Counted from the stretch's first letter, positions 33,601-48,272 are shown. The stretch: 64,000 nucleotides of DNA from Corythucha ciliata (GCA_038030265.1 CM075943.1:28024001-28088000), one strand, 5' to 3'. Notes: generated by a model from the sequence alone, not told the origin. Program-made: numbers and translations.

Positions 33601-36600
33601 CTTTTTAGTAGCTCCGCTTGTAGACTCTCATTTGCGTATTCAGAAACCCATCTTTACAAAGCCTTAACTAAAGGAGTTGAAAAATGTGATGGTTTATAAA
33701 AATGTGTCATCTGTTTTGAAGCGCTTAAAGGAAATGTAAAGGTTAAGGTTGGTTTCTGAATACGACCCCTAGTTTCTTTGCAGTTCCTCCGTGTGTAGAC
33801 GACCTAACTCCCAGTGGTGAAATACGTCGGGGAAGTTTCGACTCATAATAAACCTTATCACCTTATCATCAACCCCTAGGACAGTTTGACATTATTGATA
33901 CAAATCCCACGTTTTAAGGCAGTTCAGTGTTTTTCACATATTTTTTAAGTTTCTCTACGTAATAATTAGTGTCGGGAAGACCTGATTCGCAATCGACAGG
34001 GGCTACTTGATTTTTTGAATCCGTCCGGCTTCAGATGAACATTATTTTCCTCACCTCTCTCTAGAATTCTTGATTAACCAAAATGTATTTTCACTCCGGC
34101 GCAGCTCACGGTAAAAACACTTCGTGTAGTCAAATTGAATCGTTTACTTATGAGTTGATTATAATAAATTATGCTTTTGAAGTCATAACAGACGTGTTCG
34201 ACACATTTACACCCTCCAGAGACCACCGTCAAAAGCACACGAATGTCGGGTTTGGTTTCTTCCGGGATTAGTCGAAATTGATGACTTTCGGGTGACAAGC
34301 AAACTCGAGACACAGGGTACGGTGTACAGCACTTGTGAAACTGTGAGTATCACCATCACCCATGAAAACTTATTTTCTGGCCGTTGAGCTCACTACACTA
34401 CACTGTGTGTGTTTTTTTAAAGTTTTGGTGGGATTCAGTGTTCGATGTACCAGAAACGACTGCCCTTTCTTCTTTGACATATTCGTATTCAATTCAGCCG
34501 CTACAGTTTTTCTGCGATGACTGCAATCTACAACGATAATCGTAGAACAATATCAACATGGTTTTTTTTTAAAGCTGGCTTCTCCTTCTTTGTGAGCCTT
34601 TACTTCGCCGGGCACCAAGTTCACGAGCCATTTTTCTAATCTCCGAAAAAATAAATAAATAAAAAAGCGAGGGACTATTCACTTAACCAACACAAAATAT
34701 ATATCTAAACGAAACGGCAGAAGTTGGAGACTAGACTCCTCCTTTACTTCTTCTAAACATTGAAAGGGGGTGAGGTGGGTTCTAACCTTCTTATTTGTTA
34801 TGAGTCGAATTACCTTTGAAAAATCGAACCTCGCTTCCCCATCGTATTGGCCATAAAGAAATCAACAACAAAACTTTAACTAAAGGCACTATGGTTACGT
34901 ATAGATGTCGCATCCTCTTGGCGAAATGAGGAAGTTTCATGGGCCAGAACCTATTCATAAATCTATTTTTTAAGGTTTATTTTTGCTAAAATAGAGCATA
35001 CATCGTGATCCGTTCGTAAAATAATCCAACAGTTAATAAATACGCGATTTTTGAAGTTTTAGGTCATTTCAAACACGCCAGCTAGCATGTTTGTGTCATA
35101 TGCGCCTTTTGAAAAAAAAAATCGCCTGTAACGTAGCGGTTTGTTGTGTTTCTTTGCCTTATTTTCTACAAGAGCTCTCCAATAATAAAATAATGGAGGA
35201 TAAACAGATGAGCTATTTAGAGGCATGAAAAGGACAGAGAATACATGGGATATTGCGTTGCGGAAAATGTTCGTTTTGGCGGGATTTCAAATATGCCAAC
35301 TTTTGTTTATAAATAAAAAATATTTCTGAATGGTTTTAAATTTTTATTTATTTATTTACGGGGAAGGATTGATAATATCAATAGGCATAATTATTATGCC
35401 TCATCGAAAAAAAATATTTTTGGAAAATGTGAAACTTCCTCATTGTCCACTTCAATAAATCAAAAAAAAAAAAGAGATGTCTCTCCACTTTTTATTCGCA
35501 GCTTATACCGGTTTCAATGCCTCACCGCATCATCATCAGTAAGTCTTCAAAAACTAAACACATTCACAAGGTCATTACACCTCGTCGTCAAGAAAACGTA
35601 CTCCGTGGGTACGTTTTCTTGACGACGAGGTGTAACGACCTTGTGAATGTGTTTAGTTTTTGAAGACTTACTGATGATGATGCGGTGAGGCATTGAAACC
35701 GGTATAAGCTGCGAATAAAAAGTGGAGAGACATCTCTTTTTTTGAATTAATTGATCTGAAACTCCACAATATCACCCAAATTACAAACATATTGTCCACT
35801 TCATGGCACGGATGTCCATTTCACGAAGTGGCTCCACTTGCCGTGATTTCAAAAAATTACGACATCTGGACAAAAAAATGTCCATTTCTTGAAATCGCGT
35901 TTGTCCAGTTGCTGAAATTAAGCTTCCTTACTGCAAGTGGATGCACAACGTTATTTTTTAGCGGGTTTTTGAGTGCTCAATAAAATAACCTTGTTTCACC
36001 ATCAGAGATTCCTCACTCATCCATTTCACGAAAACGATAATATTGTGCATACACTGGACATCCATTTTGTGAAGTGGACAATTACTCGACATGGATGCGA
36101 CATAGACGCTACACAGTGATCATTTGTTCTAAAATTATTCCCGGTGCGTAATTTTTAGTGAGATGGGGGGGTGAGAGAAGGGGAAAGGGGAAGCTTATTC
36201 CACATAATTTAAGGGCGGGAGAGAGTCCATCACTAAGTGGACAGACTGTAGCAGTTTTTTGCTAGCATCCAAATGGCTTTGAAGTCAGCTGATACACAGC
36301 TCCAGGGGAGGGACTTGTGGGGTCCAGAAGACCCAAAAAGATGATTTGAGGCCTCAGTTTCCACAGCAAAGCACGAAGATGCCCACAATGTGGAACATTG
36401 AGAGTAACTCATGGGGCATGGTGGACTGGAAGGAAGTGATCTGGATTAGAACTTGTGTCCTTCCTTTGTGCGTGAGAGAGAGTAAAACACTTTGTTGAGT
36501 AATACAATGAGCTGTACACAATGTCAGTACATAGTAATATTGAAGGACCTTCCCACGATCCCGCTCACAGACGTACGCCCCCCTACTGATAAATATTCTC

Positions 36601-36744
36601 CTAAGGCCTAATAATCATCTTCGCACACAAAAATGACCATTTTCATAGGGGTTCTTACTAAATCAGACGCATAAAATGTAAATTAACAGCTAAGAACTCA
36701 CCTAAATAGCCGAGAACACCTGTGAACCAATCCCAAATGAACAT
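21657..36744 (-). CDS. SAR1: SAR1 small GTPase (COPII coat assembly), five coding exons
   Basis: SAR1 is the GTPase that starts COPII vesicle budding at ER exit sites: SEC12 loads it with GTP, it inserts its N-terminal helix in the membrane and recruits SEC23-SEC24. Exons (minus strand): 36744-36702, 22609-22490, 22214-22149, 22081-21846, 21773-21657. All introns are GT-AG and the phases agree. They give 193 residues, the usual length for this family. Visible motifs: N-terminal [15 protein letters not shown] (membrane/SEC12 segment), GLDNAGKTT (P-loop), TLHPTSEEL (switch I, Thr), DLGGH (switch II), NKID (base recognition), and a conserved tail [17 protein letters not shown]. The sequence closely resembles insect SAR1. 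Intron 1 is 14.1 kb and full of transposons. A splice acceptor at 36762-36763, just before the ATG exon, implies at least one 5' UTR exon further upstream. TTTATT at 21327-21332 could be the polyadenylation signal. Confidence 0.95.
22610..23328. other. Proximal part of SAR1 intron 1
   Basis: Noncoding. Two mirrored words, GCGGGTGTGACTCATCG near 22952 and CGATGAGTCACACCCGCC near 23159, mark a small inverted-repeat element of about 220 bases (CTAAAGTACGCG on the left, CGCGTACTTTAG on the right). Confidence 0.6.
23829..26264. mobile_element. hAT-like element filled with family-1 minisatellite
   Basis: Ends TAGTGGCGGATCTAGC and GTAAATCCGCCACTG are inverted. The 8-bp duplication CCTGCTCT directly flanks both (23821-23828 and 26265-26272), diagnostic of hAT-type integration. 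Nearly the whole interior is a degenerate ~29-base repeat, TTTTCTCAATTTTAG followed by CCGCGAATTAGCG, running from about 23870 to 25960. A 447-base TIR element is inserted in the array at 24610-25056. There is no transposase frame, so it is non-autonomous. Confidence 0.8.
24610..25056. mobile_element. Short TIR element (AATGGGGAACTTGCA family), nested copy
   Basis: AATGGGGAACTTGCATGAAT opens and GTGCAAGTTCCCCATT closes the copy. The minisatellite resumes on both sides (ATTTTCTCGA before, TCCGCGAATTTG after), showing insertion into the array. It is the third nesting level in the SAR1 intron. Confidence 0.75.
27270..28115. repeat. Foldback built from ~40-bp minisatellite units
   Basis: Right part: CCTGCAAATAGCGTTTTACG and variants recur with GTAGGTAC-like links at about 27966, 27997, 28030, 28072 and 28095. 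Left part (27273-27355) holds the inverse, CGTAAAACGCTATTTGCAGG. The centre has no gene; minus frames at 27600-27879 and 27919-28146 follow the repeat and are not credible proteins. Confidence 0.6.
28140..28650 (-). repeat. Family-1 minisatellite, reverse orientation
   Basis: Units with CGCTAATTC and GGCTAAAA(T/G)T followed by GA(G/A)AAAA-type words are the reverse complement of the arrays inside the hAT-like elements. No flanking 8-bp duplication was found. A hAT-type end, GTAGATCCGCCACTG, occurs at 29176-29190 without a visible partner. Confidence 0.55.
29426..31504. mobile_element. hAT-like element filled with family-1 minisatellite (second large copy)
   Basis: Ends CAGTGGCGTAGGTAGG and CCGTACCTACGCCCCTG are inverted. 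The perfect 8-bp duplication CTCGAAGC flanks both (29418-29425 and 31505-31512). From about 29630 to 31230 the interior is the same degenerate ~29-base repeat as in 23829-26264. G-runs sit next to the left end and C-runs next to the right end. A 100-base palindrome at 30297-30396 is nested in it. No transposase is seen. Confidence 0.8.
30297..30396. repeat. 100-bp palindromic MITE nested in the hAT-like element
   Basis: GGGCCCTATTGCACAATG and its inverse CATTGTGCAATAGGGCCC form the ends; TTTTATTAGCTAAT is also mirrored. The centre repeats TTAGCTAATA. Confidence 0.75.
31722..33043. mobile_element. mariner-like non-autonomous element (1.3 kb)
   Basis: TATACAAGGTGCTCCAGGAGG on the left (31718 on) is mirrored by CCTCCTGAAACACCCTTTATA on the right. 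These ends match the family CAGGGTGTTTCAG seen at 55.88 and 59.02 kb. The frames inside (32226-32495) have no recognisable motif. Target site TA. Confidence 0.55.
33044..35462. other. SAR1 intron 1, middle part: one MITE, otherwise nothing recognised
   Basis: A 132-base MITE at 33635-33766 has ends GCGTATTCAGAAACC and GGTTTCTGAATACG. The rest contains only short frames with no motif. Confidence 0.5.
35463..35743. repeat. Near-perfect 280-bp palindrome
   Basis: Left arm (about 35463-35601) and right arm (35609-35743) are inverse copies with about one mismatch seen in the main body and a 7-base loop TCCGTGG. The right arm carries CTGATGATGATGCGG, then GAAACCGGTATAAGCTGCG. The arms' outer ends are A-rich/T-rich. 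The high arm identity means it is young or kept homogeneous. Confidence 0.85.
35744..36701. other. SAR1 intron 1 near exon 1
   Basis: GTCCACTT and AAGTGGAC words recur on both strands between 35445 and 36080. A copy of CCATCACTAAGTGGACAGA is at about 36227. No gene. Confidence 0.45.
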
Positions 36745-36761
36745 TTTTTCGTGTTTAGATC

Positions 36762-38690
36762 CTGAAAGGCAATGAATTGAGAAGGATTAGAAGATGAAGA
36801 GTAAAGCTGTGGGGTAGAAATCACAAGTTATCAATTTAGTGAGTCAGCATACTATCAGAAACAACGCGGAGGACAATGATTTTGTCCTTGATGAGTTTAA
36901 CAGCTTTTTTTCTACTTAACAACGTTAAAGTGTACCATTTTAACGTCCAGAGATTACATGAATACCCCCCTCCCATTGAACATCATTACAACATGCTGAA
37001 ACACTAAATTCCACCATAAACACACAAATTAAATGCTATTTAACCGCACCTTGCACTCACGAAGAATCGAACACTTTTTCAAGCCTTTACAGGATGCAAG
37101 GGGAGCGGGGAAATCTGTCAAATAACGTTGACCCGCCGGGAAAGTTACTAAAATTAAAGTTTTCTTTTTTCTGTTCCTTAAAAAAAAAAACTGGGGCGAA
37201 GCTTGCGAGAGTCCTTTCGCTCTATCACTACACACACACACGCTCACTCACTCAGATGATGTTGCACGTAGGAGCCCCTTCTTCAACAAATTTTTTTGAA
37301 GGGGAAGCCTTCTTGATCGATTGAAGTTTCTTGGGATGACGTGAAAACGGAACCTTTTGCCCGCTCAAAAACATTTTTAAAAAGGGACGTCACTGAATCC
37401 AACAGTTTGGGGTGTTTCTTGACATTTAATGGGCTAATTGGACTTCGAACTTTTTAAAGGAGGGCCCTTATTCGTAAGGGTTAAAAGGCAACTCTGGGTG
37501 ACAGTCTTGAGACATGAGGAAGGGGGGGGCGTTAGATCGCCTACTTGGAGCAGCTGAACAGCACAAACGATTCTTGGAGCATTTCTGGAAATGTATCATT
37601 CCATAGAGCTAAACAGAACAAAAAAACTAGCGTCTCGCTGTTGACTTCCTTCATCGCAGGGTAGATGTGACGGACAACCGAGCCCCTGGGCTCAGACTCT
37701 ATTTGTGAGGAATTCCTAAAATTCGTGCCTCCCAGCTTTATCAGCATGCACAGTATATAGCACAACAGACCGACTTCCTAGGCCCTAGATTACCTTGCTG
37801 GACTAGCCAAGGCCTGCAATGTCTCCAAACCGCCCTATATCCGCAAAGGGCTTGGCCCCTGCAGAAATAGCGTTGGGGTTGCCACGATTTCTGGACGAAA
37901 TTTGCCATTTCTTGGCTAAATTAGTAGAGCCAAATAGTTACAAGTCGTGTACAAGTCAAGGGTATTTCAGATAACCCTAAAAGGGGCAGAATATAGAGCC
38001 CGTTCGCGTTCGGCCTATACGTGTCTGGTTGAGGCGCGTATAACTAGGTCCCCCCCCCCCAATCATTGCTACGAATTTGACCCATTTCCGTGCTTATCAA
38101 AGAACAAACCACTCGTCGCTACAATTTATACGTCAGTAATAATTAGAACTAAGAAAAAATTACCACGAACAACAACGTCGGCGGCCACCGTGTTGATGTT
38201 TGTACGGCGAAGACGATCACCCTCGCGACACGCAGCTACGACCCGTCAATCTGACTATTAAAGGGGAAAAAAACGTACAAATCATCGTTACAAGAGCACA
38301 CAAAGACGAACTCGCTACCTTATTTTAAATGAAATTTCCTCTGAACTCCACTCAATCGAACTGTTGAGCCGAAAATAAGCTTCCCAGACAACTCGTTAAG
38401 GAGCGTCACGGTGTGTAACCCCCCGCTAACCTTGTCGTAGGTCTTTTCAGTGGTTTATTGGCCTTAAAAATTAGTTCTGAAGCTGTTTTTCGTGTTTAAA
38501 TTGTTGCTAAAATTGACAAATCTACCATATATTTCCCTTATTCAATCACGGAAAAGTCTAATTAGGGCAACCCTGCCTCAATTGATTATTTTGGTAAGTT
38601 AATCACACACAACCTTTTTTCTTAGTGTGCGTGAGGTTCTCTTTTGGCTCTTTCCAATTTTCTACCCAAAGCTTTGTTTTTCTATGTTTT
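36762..38690. promoter_or_regulatory. Divergent intergenic region between SAR1 and PP2A-A
   Basis: SAR1 reads left and the PP2A gene reads right from this 2-kb stretch. It must hold the SAR1 5' UTR exon(s), because an acceptor precedes the SAR1 ATG exon, and probably both promoters. I could not choose the SAR1 donor site or transcription start. Short frames here show no motif. Confidence 0.5.
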
Positions 38691-38693
38691 GTC

Positions 38694-38700
38694 TATAAAA
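38694..38700 (+). promoter_or_regulatory. TATA-like box of the PP2A-A gene
   Basis: TATAAAA stands 119 bases before the ATG. The distance leaves room for a short 5' UTR. The assignment rests on position and sequence only. Confidence 0.35.
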
Positions 38701-38818
38701 AAAAAGGAACCCCGTTTTTTAATTTATTCACAGCTTCTGTTTAGTTTCGCGTTTAGTAATTAGTGGAGCGATCGTTGGAGACGGATAATACAACCCAAAC
38801 ACCTCCAGGGCGTTAGCT

Positions 38819-42824
<4,006 letters not shown>

Positions 42825-45080
42825 AACAGTTTTTGACTGTTCATTCAACTTTTTTTATTTACTAAGTCTGCGCCCCTCCCTTCTTCGTGGTTTTATTATA
42901 TTTATTCGCAATTTGAGCATCCTTTTGCAGATTTCGTTGGTGAGTTACAAAACACGACTGTATTATAACAAATTACCCTTTAAACAAAAACATGGTTGGA
43001 ATAGAAACCTTTATTCTTCGAGAAAATATTTGAAAGGTTATTTACTCGTCCTTATTTTGTAAGTTTTAATAACTCGTGGTACTGTAAATCCCTTAACCCT
43101 TTGGCCTCCTTTCTTCAATAATATTTCCAAGTTATACCAACTTTTAATTAAGAAATAAAGGAATAATGTTATAATTAAAAAGTTAGTCGTACAAGATAGC
43201 CTTGAAGGGCACGAAGACGTTTTATGACATGTTGTAAGGGCGCCCATTTCCTTTGAAAATTTGGCCCCAAAATCCCGTCAATTCGGATTTTAGCGAGGCA
43301 ATAGAACGGTGTTGTGGGATAGCTTCGCGGTATAGAAGTCCCTCCGAAGTCCTCACCTTTTAATTTCAATTCCTTACTCCCCCACCCCTCCACGTCATTG
43401 CTCTTACAGTTGCGGACGTTGGCAAACAATCCGATTTGACCATAGGTTTCGTTCTTTTGACGTCCGGGACTGCACGAGCTGTCTAAAACGCGAAACCCAG
43501 TCTTTTGTCATTCCTAGAAGTCCGAGACTGCACTAAAAGCATTCGTTTGTTCAACCACTGTGCACTTTCTGTCCGAGAAAAAAAAAACATTTAACAAGAA
43601 GTGGGGGGGAGGGCAACGTTTCATCCACTAGCTAGCCCTTTCACAGCCCCTTCATCCCAAGTTGATAACTTTATGGCCGTTTTCACCCCTGAGTTTGCCA
43701 CTTTAAGCGGATTTGAAAGATTTTAAACTTTTAACGGTGCTCTTGGGAGTCCAGGCTCCAGGGCAACGTTTCCCGCCTTTCAATACCTGTCGCCGAGTAT
43801 TTGACCTACAAAAAAAATTTTTGCTTTTAACCCGCCAAACGGTTATTTTCCTCCTCCATCCAACCATCTCCCACCCCCATAACTTGGCTTCAGTTTTCTC
43901 GTAGTAGCGCTCTACACATGCAGTGTTAACACTCCGTGTGTAGAGGCCATTTTGAGCGGCTCCCCCCGTGTTTTTTTTCTTTGATTCTTTGTAGACTTTT
44001 TCTCTTTTTTTTTTATTCTCGTGTTTTTCTTTACATTTTCTTCGGTTTTCCGACTGTTTTCCTTCTTATCAAAGCCGTCCAAGTTGTAACGTTTTCAACA
44101 CGCGTCGTCCGCTCCCTCTTTCTCGGTGAACTTGTCACAGGAGAGTCTCTCCACTCGGGGGCTTCCCCTCTTTTGAATTTAATTGCTTCAAAAAAAAAAA
44201 AAACTTCGTCGTTTGAAGCGTTGGGGCAATGACCAAAGGCTTATCCTGTACACAACGGAGGTGAAAACGGCGTGCTTTGTGATACGGCACTTACCCTTTG
44301 GCAAGAAAACTCGAAGGTTCGTAATTTTTTATTATTATTTTTGGTGGAAAAACTTGACCCCTCCCCATGGCGGTCATTCAGTGATTTTTATAGGCCCGTG
44401 GTATTTTGTGTACGTTCAGGTTAATTTGTTTCTAACGTGCAATTTTCGTTCGAAGAACCGGTGGCCGGGCATGCTAAAATTATACGCTTCCTTTTCAGCA
44501 TTCCCGGGGACCTCGACGTAATTTTTTTTTTTTTTTTTTTTTGTATTTAGCCTCCCGTGTAAAATGTTGAAATTTTGAGGTTGCCTGATGAGGCTTTGAT
44601 GGCCTCTATGATTGGTTTCCTCGATAGTTTTTAAGCAAAATGTATTTTCAAATTTTGAGAACATTCATGCTTCATATTTTAGTTTTGCGTGCATCCTCGG
44701 ATCACCGCCCCCCCCCTCTTTCCATTAATTTTTGACTTGATTATAGTTCAGGAGTCTCCCCTTTGATTTGGGTTTGTACCTTGGAGCCCCCTCTGGGTTT
44801 GGGAACTGCCAAAATCAGGTGTTTTCGAGGGCTCGAAGGTGGTTTCGGTAGTCCCTATCCCAGGCATGTCTAAAGTAACCAGAGGGATTGTATGTATGTA
44901 TGTGTGTGTGCTGAAGGGAGGGGGGCTCTTGTTCTCGGAAACGGTCGAGTAATAAAATGGGCTTAGTCATGAACTAATACAATAGGTCTTTTCAGCCGAC
45001 CCTACGAACCTACAAGAGTTATAAATTTTCGAAGTTTTGTAGCTTTCAAACCAATTGAACTCATGTTGCTCAGGAGCAAA
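42825..45080. other. PP2A-A 3' region and intergenic DNA
   Basis: Contains the likely 3' UTR (polyadenylation signal near 43154), poly(T)/poly(A) runs at 43580, 44190 and 44522-44543, and a TATG/TGTG microsatellite near 44890. No further gene was recognised. Confidence 0.45.
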
Positions 45081-45084
45081 TCAG

Positions 45085-45320
45085 TCATTCACTTCTATAA
45101 TCGAGAAAATCGCCCATTCACTGCTAAAATGGAGAAAACGCCAATTTAAGGTTGAAATTGAGAAAACGCTTATTAGTGGTTTGTGGAGGCAACTTCGGCT
45201 AGCGAATCACTAATTAATGGCTACAAGTGGAAAAAATTGTGAAAAGCGGTAATGTGCTGTTTTTTGGGTCGAGTCCACGGCTACAATTATGAAAAATGCT
45301 GATTCAACGCCGAAAGTGAT
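45085..45320 (-). repeat. Family-1 minisatellite, reverse orientation
   Basis: CATTCACTGCTAAAATGGAG, AAACGCCAATTTAAGGTTG and AAACGCTTATTAG are successive inverted units of the repeat found in the hAT-like elements. About seven units are readable. No bounding duplication was found. Confidence 0.5.
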
Positions 45321-45679
45321 GTTACCAGCAACTTAAAGGTAACATTCTTCGGCGGATATAAGGGCTATAGGGAGTTAGCCCCCGCCCCCCACCCCCAGAT
45401 AATCATTCTCAAGCCCCTCTCGAAAATTTGAGAAATTCACAGGGTTTCACACACTGTCATTTGTGTACCATTACAACGTCCGTCCCAGAGCTGGAGCTCA
45501 ATCCTCCCAAGTCTGAGGGAGCACCGCCTCCCGACCCGCCAAAACTGAACGAAAAAAAAAAAAAAATGCCGCAAATTATAACATGGATTCAAGAAATATG
45601 GGATTGAAGGAGCTGATACAGCGAAATTGTTGTTGTTGTTGTTTTTTTTTTTTGTTTTTTTTCAATGAGCTCGCGACGA

Positions 45680-46010
45680 GATTGCTTCTTTGTATGAGCC
45701 ATGCCACATAGAATGGATGTTTGAATGGTTCTAACGTGCCAAAATTTGTTTCTGGTGCTGTGAAACCCAAGAAATTGCTTTTTTAAATGATCCAGCGCCG
45801 TGAAATTTTGTTTTTTCAGAGTTAACCAGAAAAGCCACCTTCACAATGGGTCGGCAAAGCGATATTAGTTTATTGACCCTGAGAAACCCGAATTTTCCAA
45901 AAGCTAAATTGTTCCAGCAGATCTCGCTCAATTGTTTATGGCTCAACCCTGCGAAATTCTGTTTTTGCAAGGAATCGGATCCTTGAAATTGTTCTTCAAG
46001 AACGACAGGC
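45680..46010. repeat. Degenerate minisatellite, family 2
   Basis: Units GTGAAATTTTGTTTTTTCAG, CCCTGCGAAATTCTGTTTTTG and similar recur every 35-45 bases. A CAA/GTT trinucleotide plus poly(T) run (45630-45662) borders it. Confidence 0.5.
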
Positions 46011-46126
46011 CGACGGCACGCCGAAAACCACCTTTTTCAACCTGCTGAGGTTCAGGAAAGTGGAAGTAAAATGACCCAACACCGAGACGACATTGTTTTT
46101 GAATTGGTCAACAGCGCGAAATAGTA

Positions 46127-46590
46127 GCTCTGTTCGTTTGCCGTCCGGAGCTGCTGTAGCAGCACTGAAAGTACTAACCTTTTGTCATTTTCCCCCTGTT
46201 TTGTTCCCTGTGTCCCTGATAACCCGCGAAACAACAACGACAAAATCTCGTGCTCGGAGTAGTCCGGGACCAAGGTGACTAAACTTTCTATAGGTGCCGC
46301 AGATCTTCGGCCATTACTGTCGTTCATCTAGGTCACGAGCAGTCCCAAGTTCCTTTGCGCTGGACCCAGTACATTATTAATTGTTTTTGGGCTGTGATTT
46401 TTGAGCATTCATAACCGTCAATTTCAAAACTAACTTGTTTTGCTTCTCTACGGTGAGCAATCGGGAGCAAAGGACTGCTGGTGACGTCAGACTCTACCCT
46501 TCCCGTCCGATTGGCAGGGGGAAATCTGCGGCACCTGTAGTAAACTTTAGTCACCTTGTCCGGGACTGACAAACGAACGGAGCTTATGCT
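46127..46590. mobile_element. MITE with a second MITE nested inside
   Basis: GCTCTGTTCGTTTGCCGTCC at 46133 is mirrored by GACAAACGAACGGAGC near 46570. Its relative at 48273-48420 is intact. Inside, AAGGTGACTAAA...GGTGCCGCAGAT (46273-46305) is mirrored by ATCTGCGGCACCTG and TTTAGTCACCTTG (to 46559), the nested copy. Confidence 0.6.
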
Positions 46591-46651
46591 ATGTTATAGC
46601 AGCGAAACCCACAAAATTAATTTTAGCAAGCACACAGGTGCAGCGCTTTTA

Positions 46652-46774
46652 GGCCCGCCGCAAATTGAGCCCACCCGTGGGTCACCCAAGCTCAAAAAAC
46701 AGTTAGAAGTCACGCATTTTCAACTGTTTTTTGAGCTAGGGTGACCCACGCGGGGGCTCAATTTGCGGCGGGCC
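46652..46774. mobile_element. 123-bp Harbinger-like hairpin MITE
   Basis: GGCCCGCCGCAAATTGAGCC and its inverse GGCTCAATTTGCGGCGGGCC form the ends. TTA directly flanks both (46649-46651, 46775-46777). The whole element is almost one palindrome (CCCAAGCTCAAAAAACAGTT and its inverse). A one-sided fragment of the same family lies at 60946-60990. Confidence 0.75.
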
Positions 46775-46849
46775 TTATAGGGCAGCCTTCCCTCCATCTG
46801 CCTCAGTTGAATAGCAGCAGAGTAAGTTATAATGAAAAATGACCTATAC

Positions 46850-47130
46850 CCAACGAAATTTCATTTTTGAACGAGCCAAAAAACCCTCAAAATTGGTTTC
46901 TCGTGTATCCACTAGAATTTTGGTGTTAGAATGAGCTGTATCTACGATAATGGTATTTCGATGACCCGTACCCCCCGAAATTGGTGTTTATATGGCTTAC
47001 TTTGCGAAATTTGTATGTGAAAGGAGGTGGAGCCGCGCAATTTGATCTCCCGGAGGGCCAGCCTCGTAAAATTTAGTGTTTTCAGGGATCAAAGCTCTTG
47101 AAATTGTTCTTGAACTAGCTAACTGCACGA
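46850..47130. repeat. Degenerate minisatellite, family 2
   Basis: CCAACGAAATTTCATTTTTG, CCCCGAAATTGGTGTTTATA and GCACGAAATTTTATTTTTG are readable successive units, about 35-40 bases apart. Confidence 0.5.
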
Positions 47131-47424
47131 AATTTTATTTTTGTACAGCCGGGCGTAAAGACTCGAAATTCGCCCGCTGGGAGAGCCTTGAGCAGGTGAC
47201 ATGAGGTTCATTCCGCCCGCCGGGCGTAAAGAAAAATACCAGCCCGCTGCGTCTTCTTTTAGGCCTTTTGTTGTTTTTTAAAAAATTGTTCTTCCTAATT
47301 CCGGTTTTAAATTGTATATTAGCCATAAAAACACAAAAATAAGTACTGTAAATCACGCTGAGGGGCGATTAAAGTTCTCTTTGTATTTGCTACATCATCC
47401 TTCCATTCGCTGGCTAGAATGTGT

Positions 47425-48243
47425 GTTCACTTCAGTTTATTTAAAGCAAACCATATGCTATGCGTCTGTGCAACCTATCAAAAGGCTTCATTTTTCGAAG
47501 GAATTAATGTTATTGGTTGCCTAGACGACTCCTCAGATACATAGCACATAGCTTCTGAACGGTGCTTTAAGGGGGAGTTGTACTTGTGATTCCTCGACCC
47601 CCTCCAATCATACCTTGCCTACTCCGCGTTACGGAAATTACCGCCGTATTTCTGTACCAATCGTGGCATTCAAGGGCTCATATAAATCTTCAGGAAATTC
47701 CGCACAAGCGTACGATCTTCCTTTTTCATATTTCATCCCTAAAATAACTGTAAAACGCACACAAACTTTTACCTTGAAAATTCACACTCTTTCGACGACT
47801 TATTTAGGAAAGCAAGATCGTACGCTTGTGCGGAATTTCCTGAAGATTCAAATGAGCCCTTAAAGTCCACGATTGATGCAGAAATACGGCGGTAATTTCC
47901 GTAACGCGGAGTAGGCGAGGTATGATTGGAGGGGGGTCGAGGAAACACATGTACAACTCCCCCTTAAGGCCCGTTCACAAGCTCTATGTTTGCGTTGTGT
48001 GCAGTCTGTGCAACGAAACAAATTTATTCCCTCGAAAAATGAAGCATTTTCATAGGTTGCATAGACACCACACAACACAAGCATAGAGCTTGTGAACGGG
48101 CCTTTAAAGGCCTGTTCACAAGCTCTATGTTTGTGTTGTGTGGTGTCCATGCAACCTATCAAAATGCTTCATTTTTCGAGGGAATTAATTTGTTTGGTTG
48201 CGTATACTCCACAGACGCATAGCATAGAGCTTGTGAACGGACC
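47425..48243. mobile_element. Chain of four adjacent MITEs with TTAA-type junctions
   Basis: A degenerate copy (about 47425-47566) is followed by an element at 47571-47963 with ends GGGGGAGTTGTAC/GTACAACTCCCCC and TTAA on both sides. Then come two copies of a 135-base hairpin at 47968-48102 and 48109-48243, with ends GGCCCGTTCACAAGCTC and GGCCTGTTCACAAGCTC. Junctions read TTAA, TTTAAA and TTAA. TTAA or TAA targets suggest piggyBac- or Harbinger-type mobilisation; the GGCCCGTTCACA end favours Harbinger for the hairpins. Confidence 0.7.
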
Positions 48244-48272
48244 TTAAAGACTGGTTTTTATGGTTATTATTA

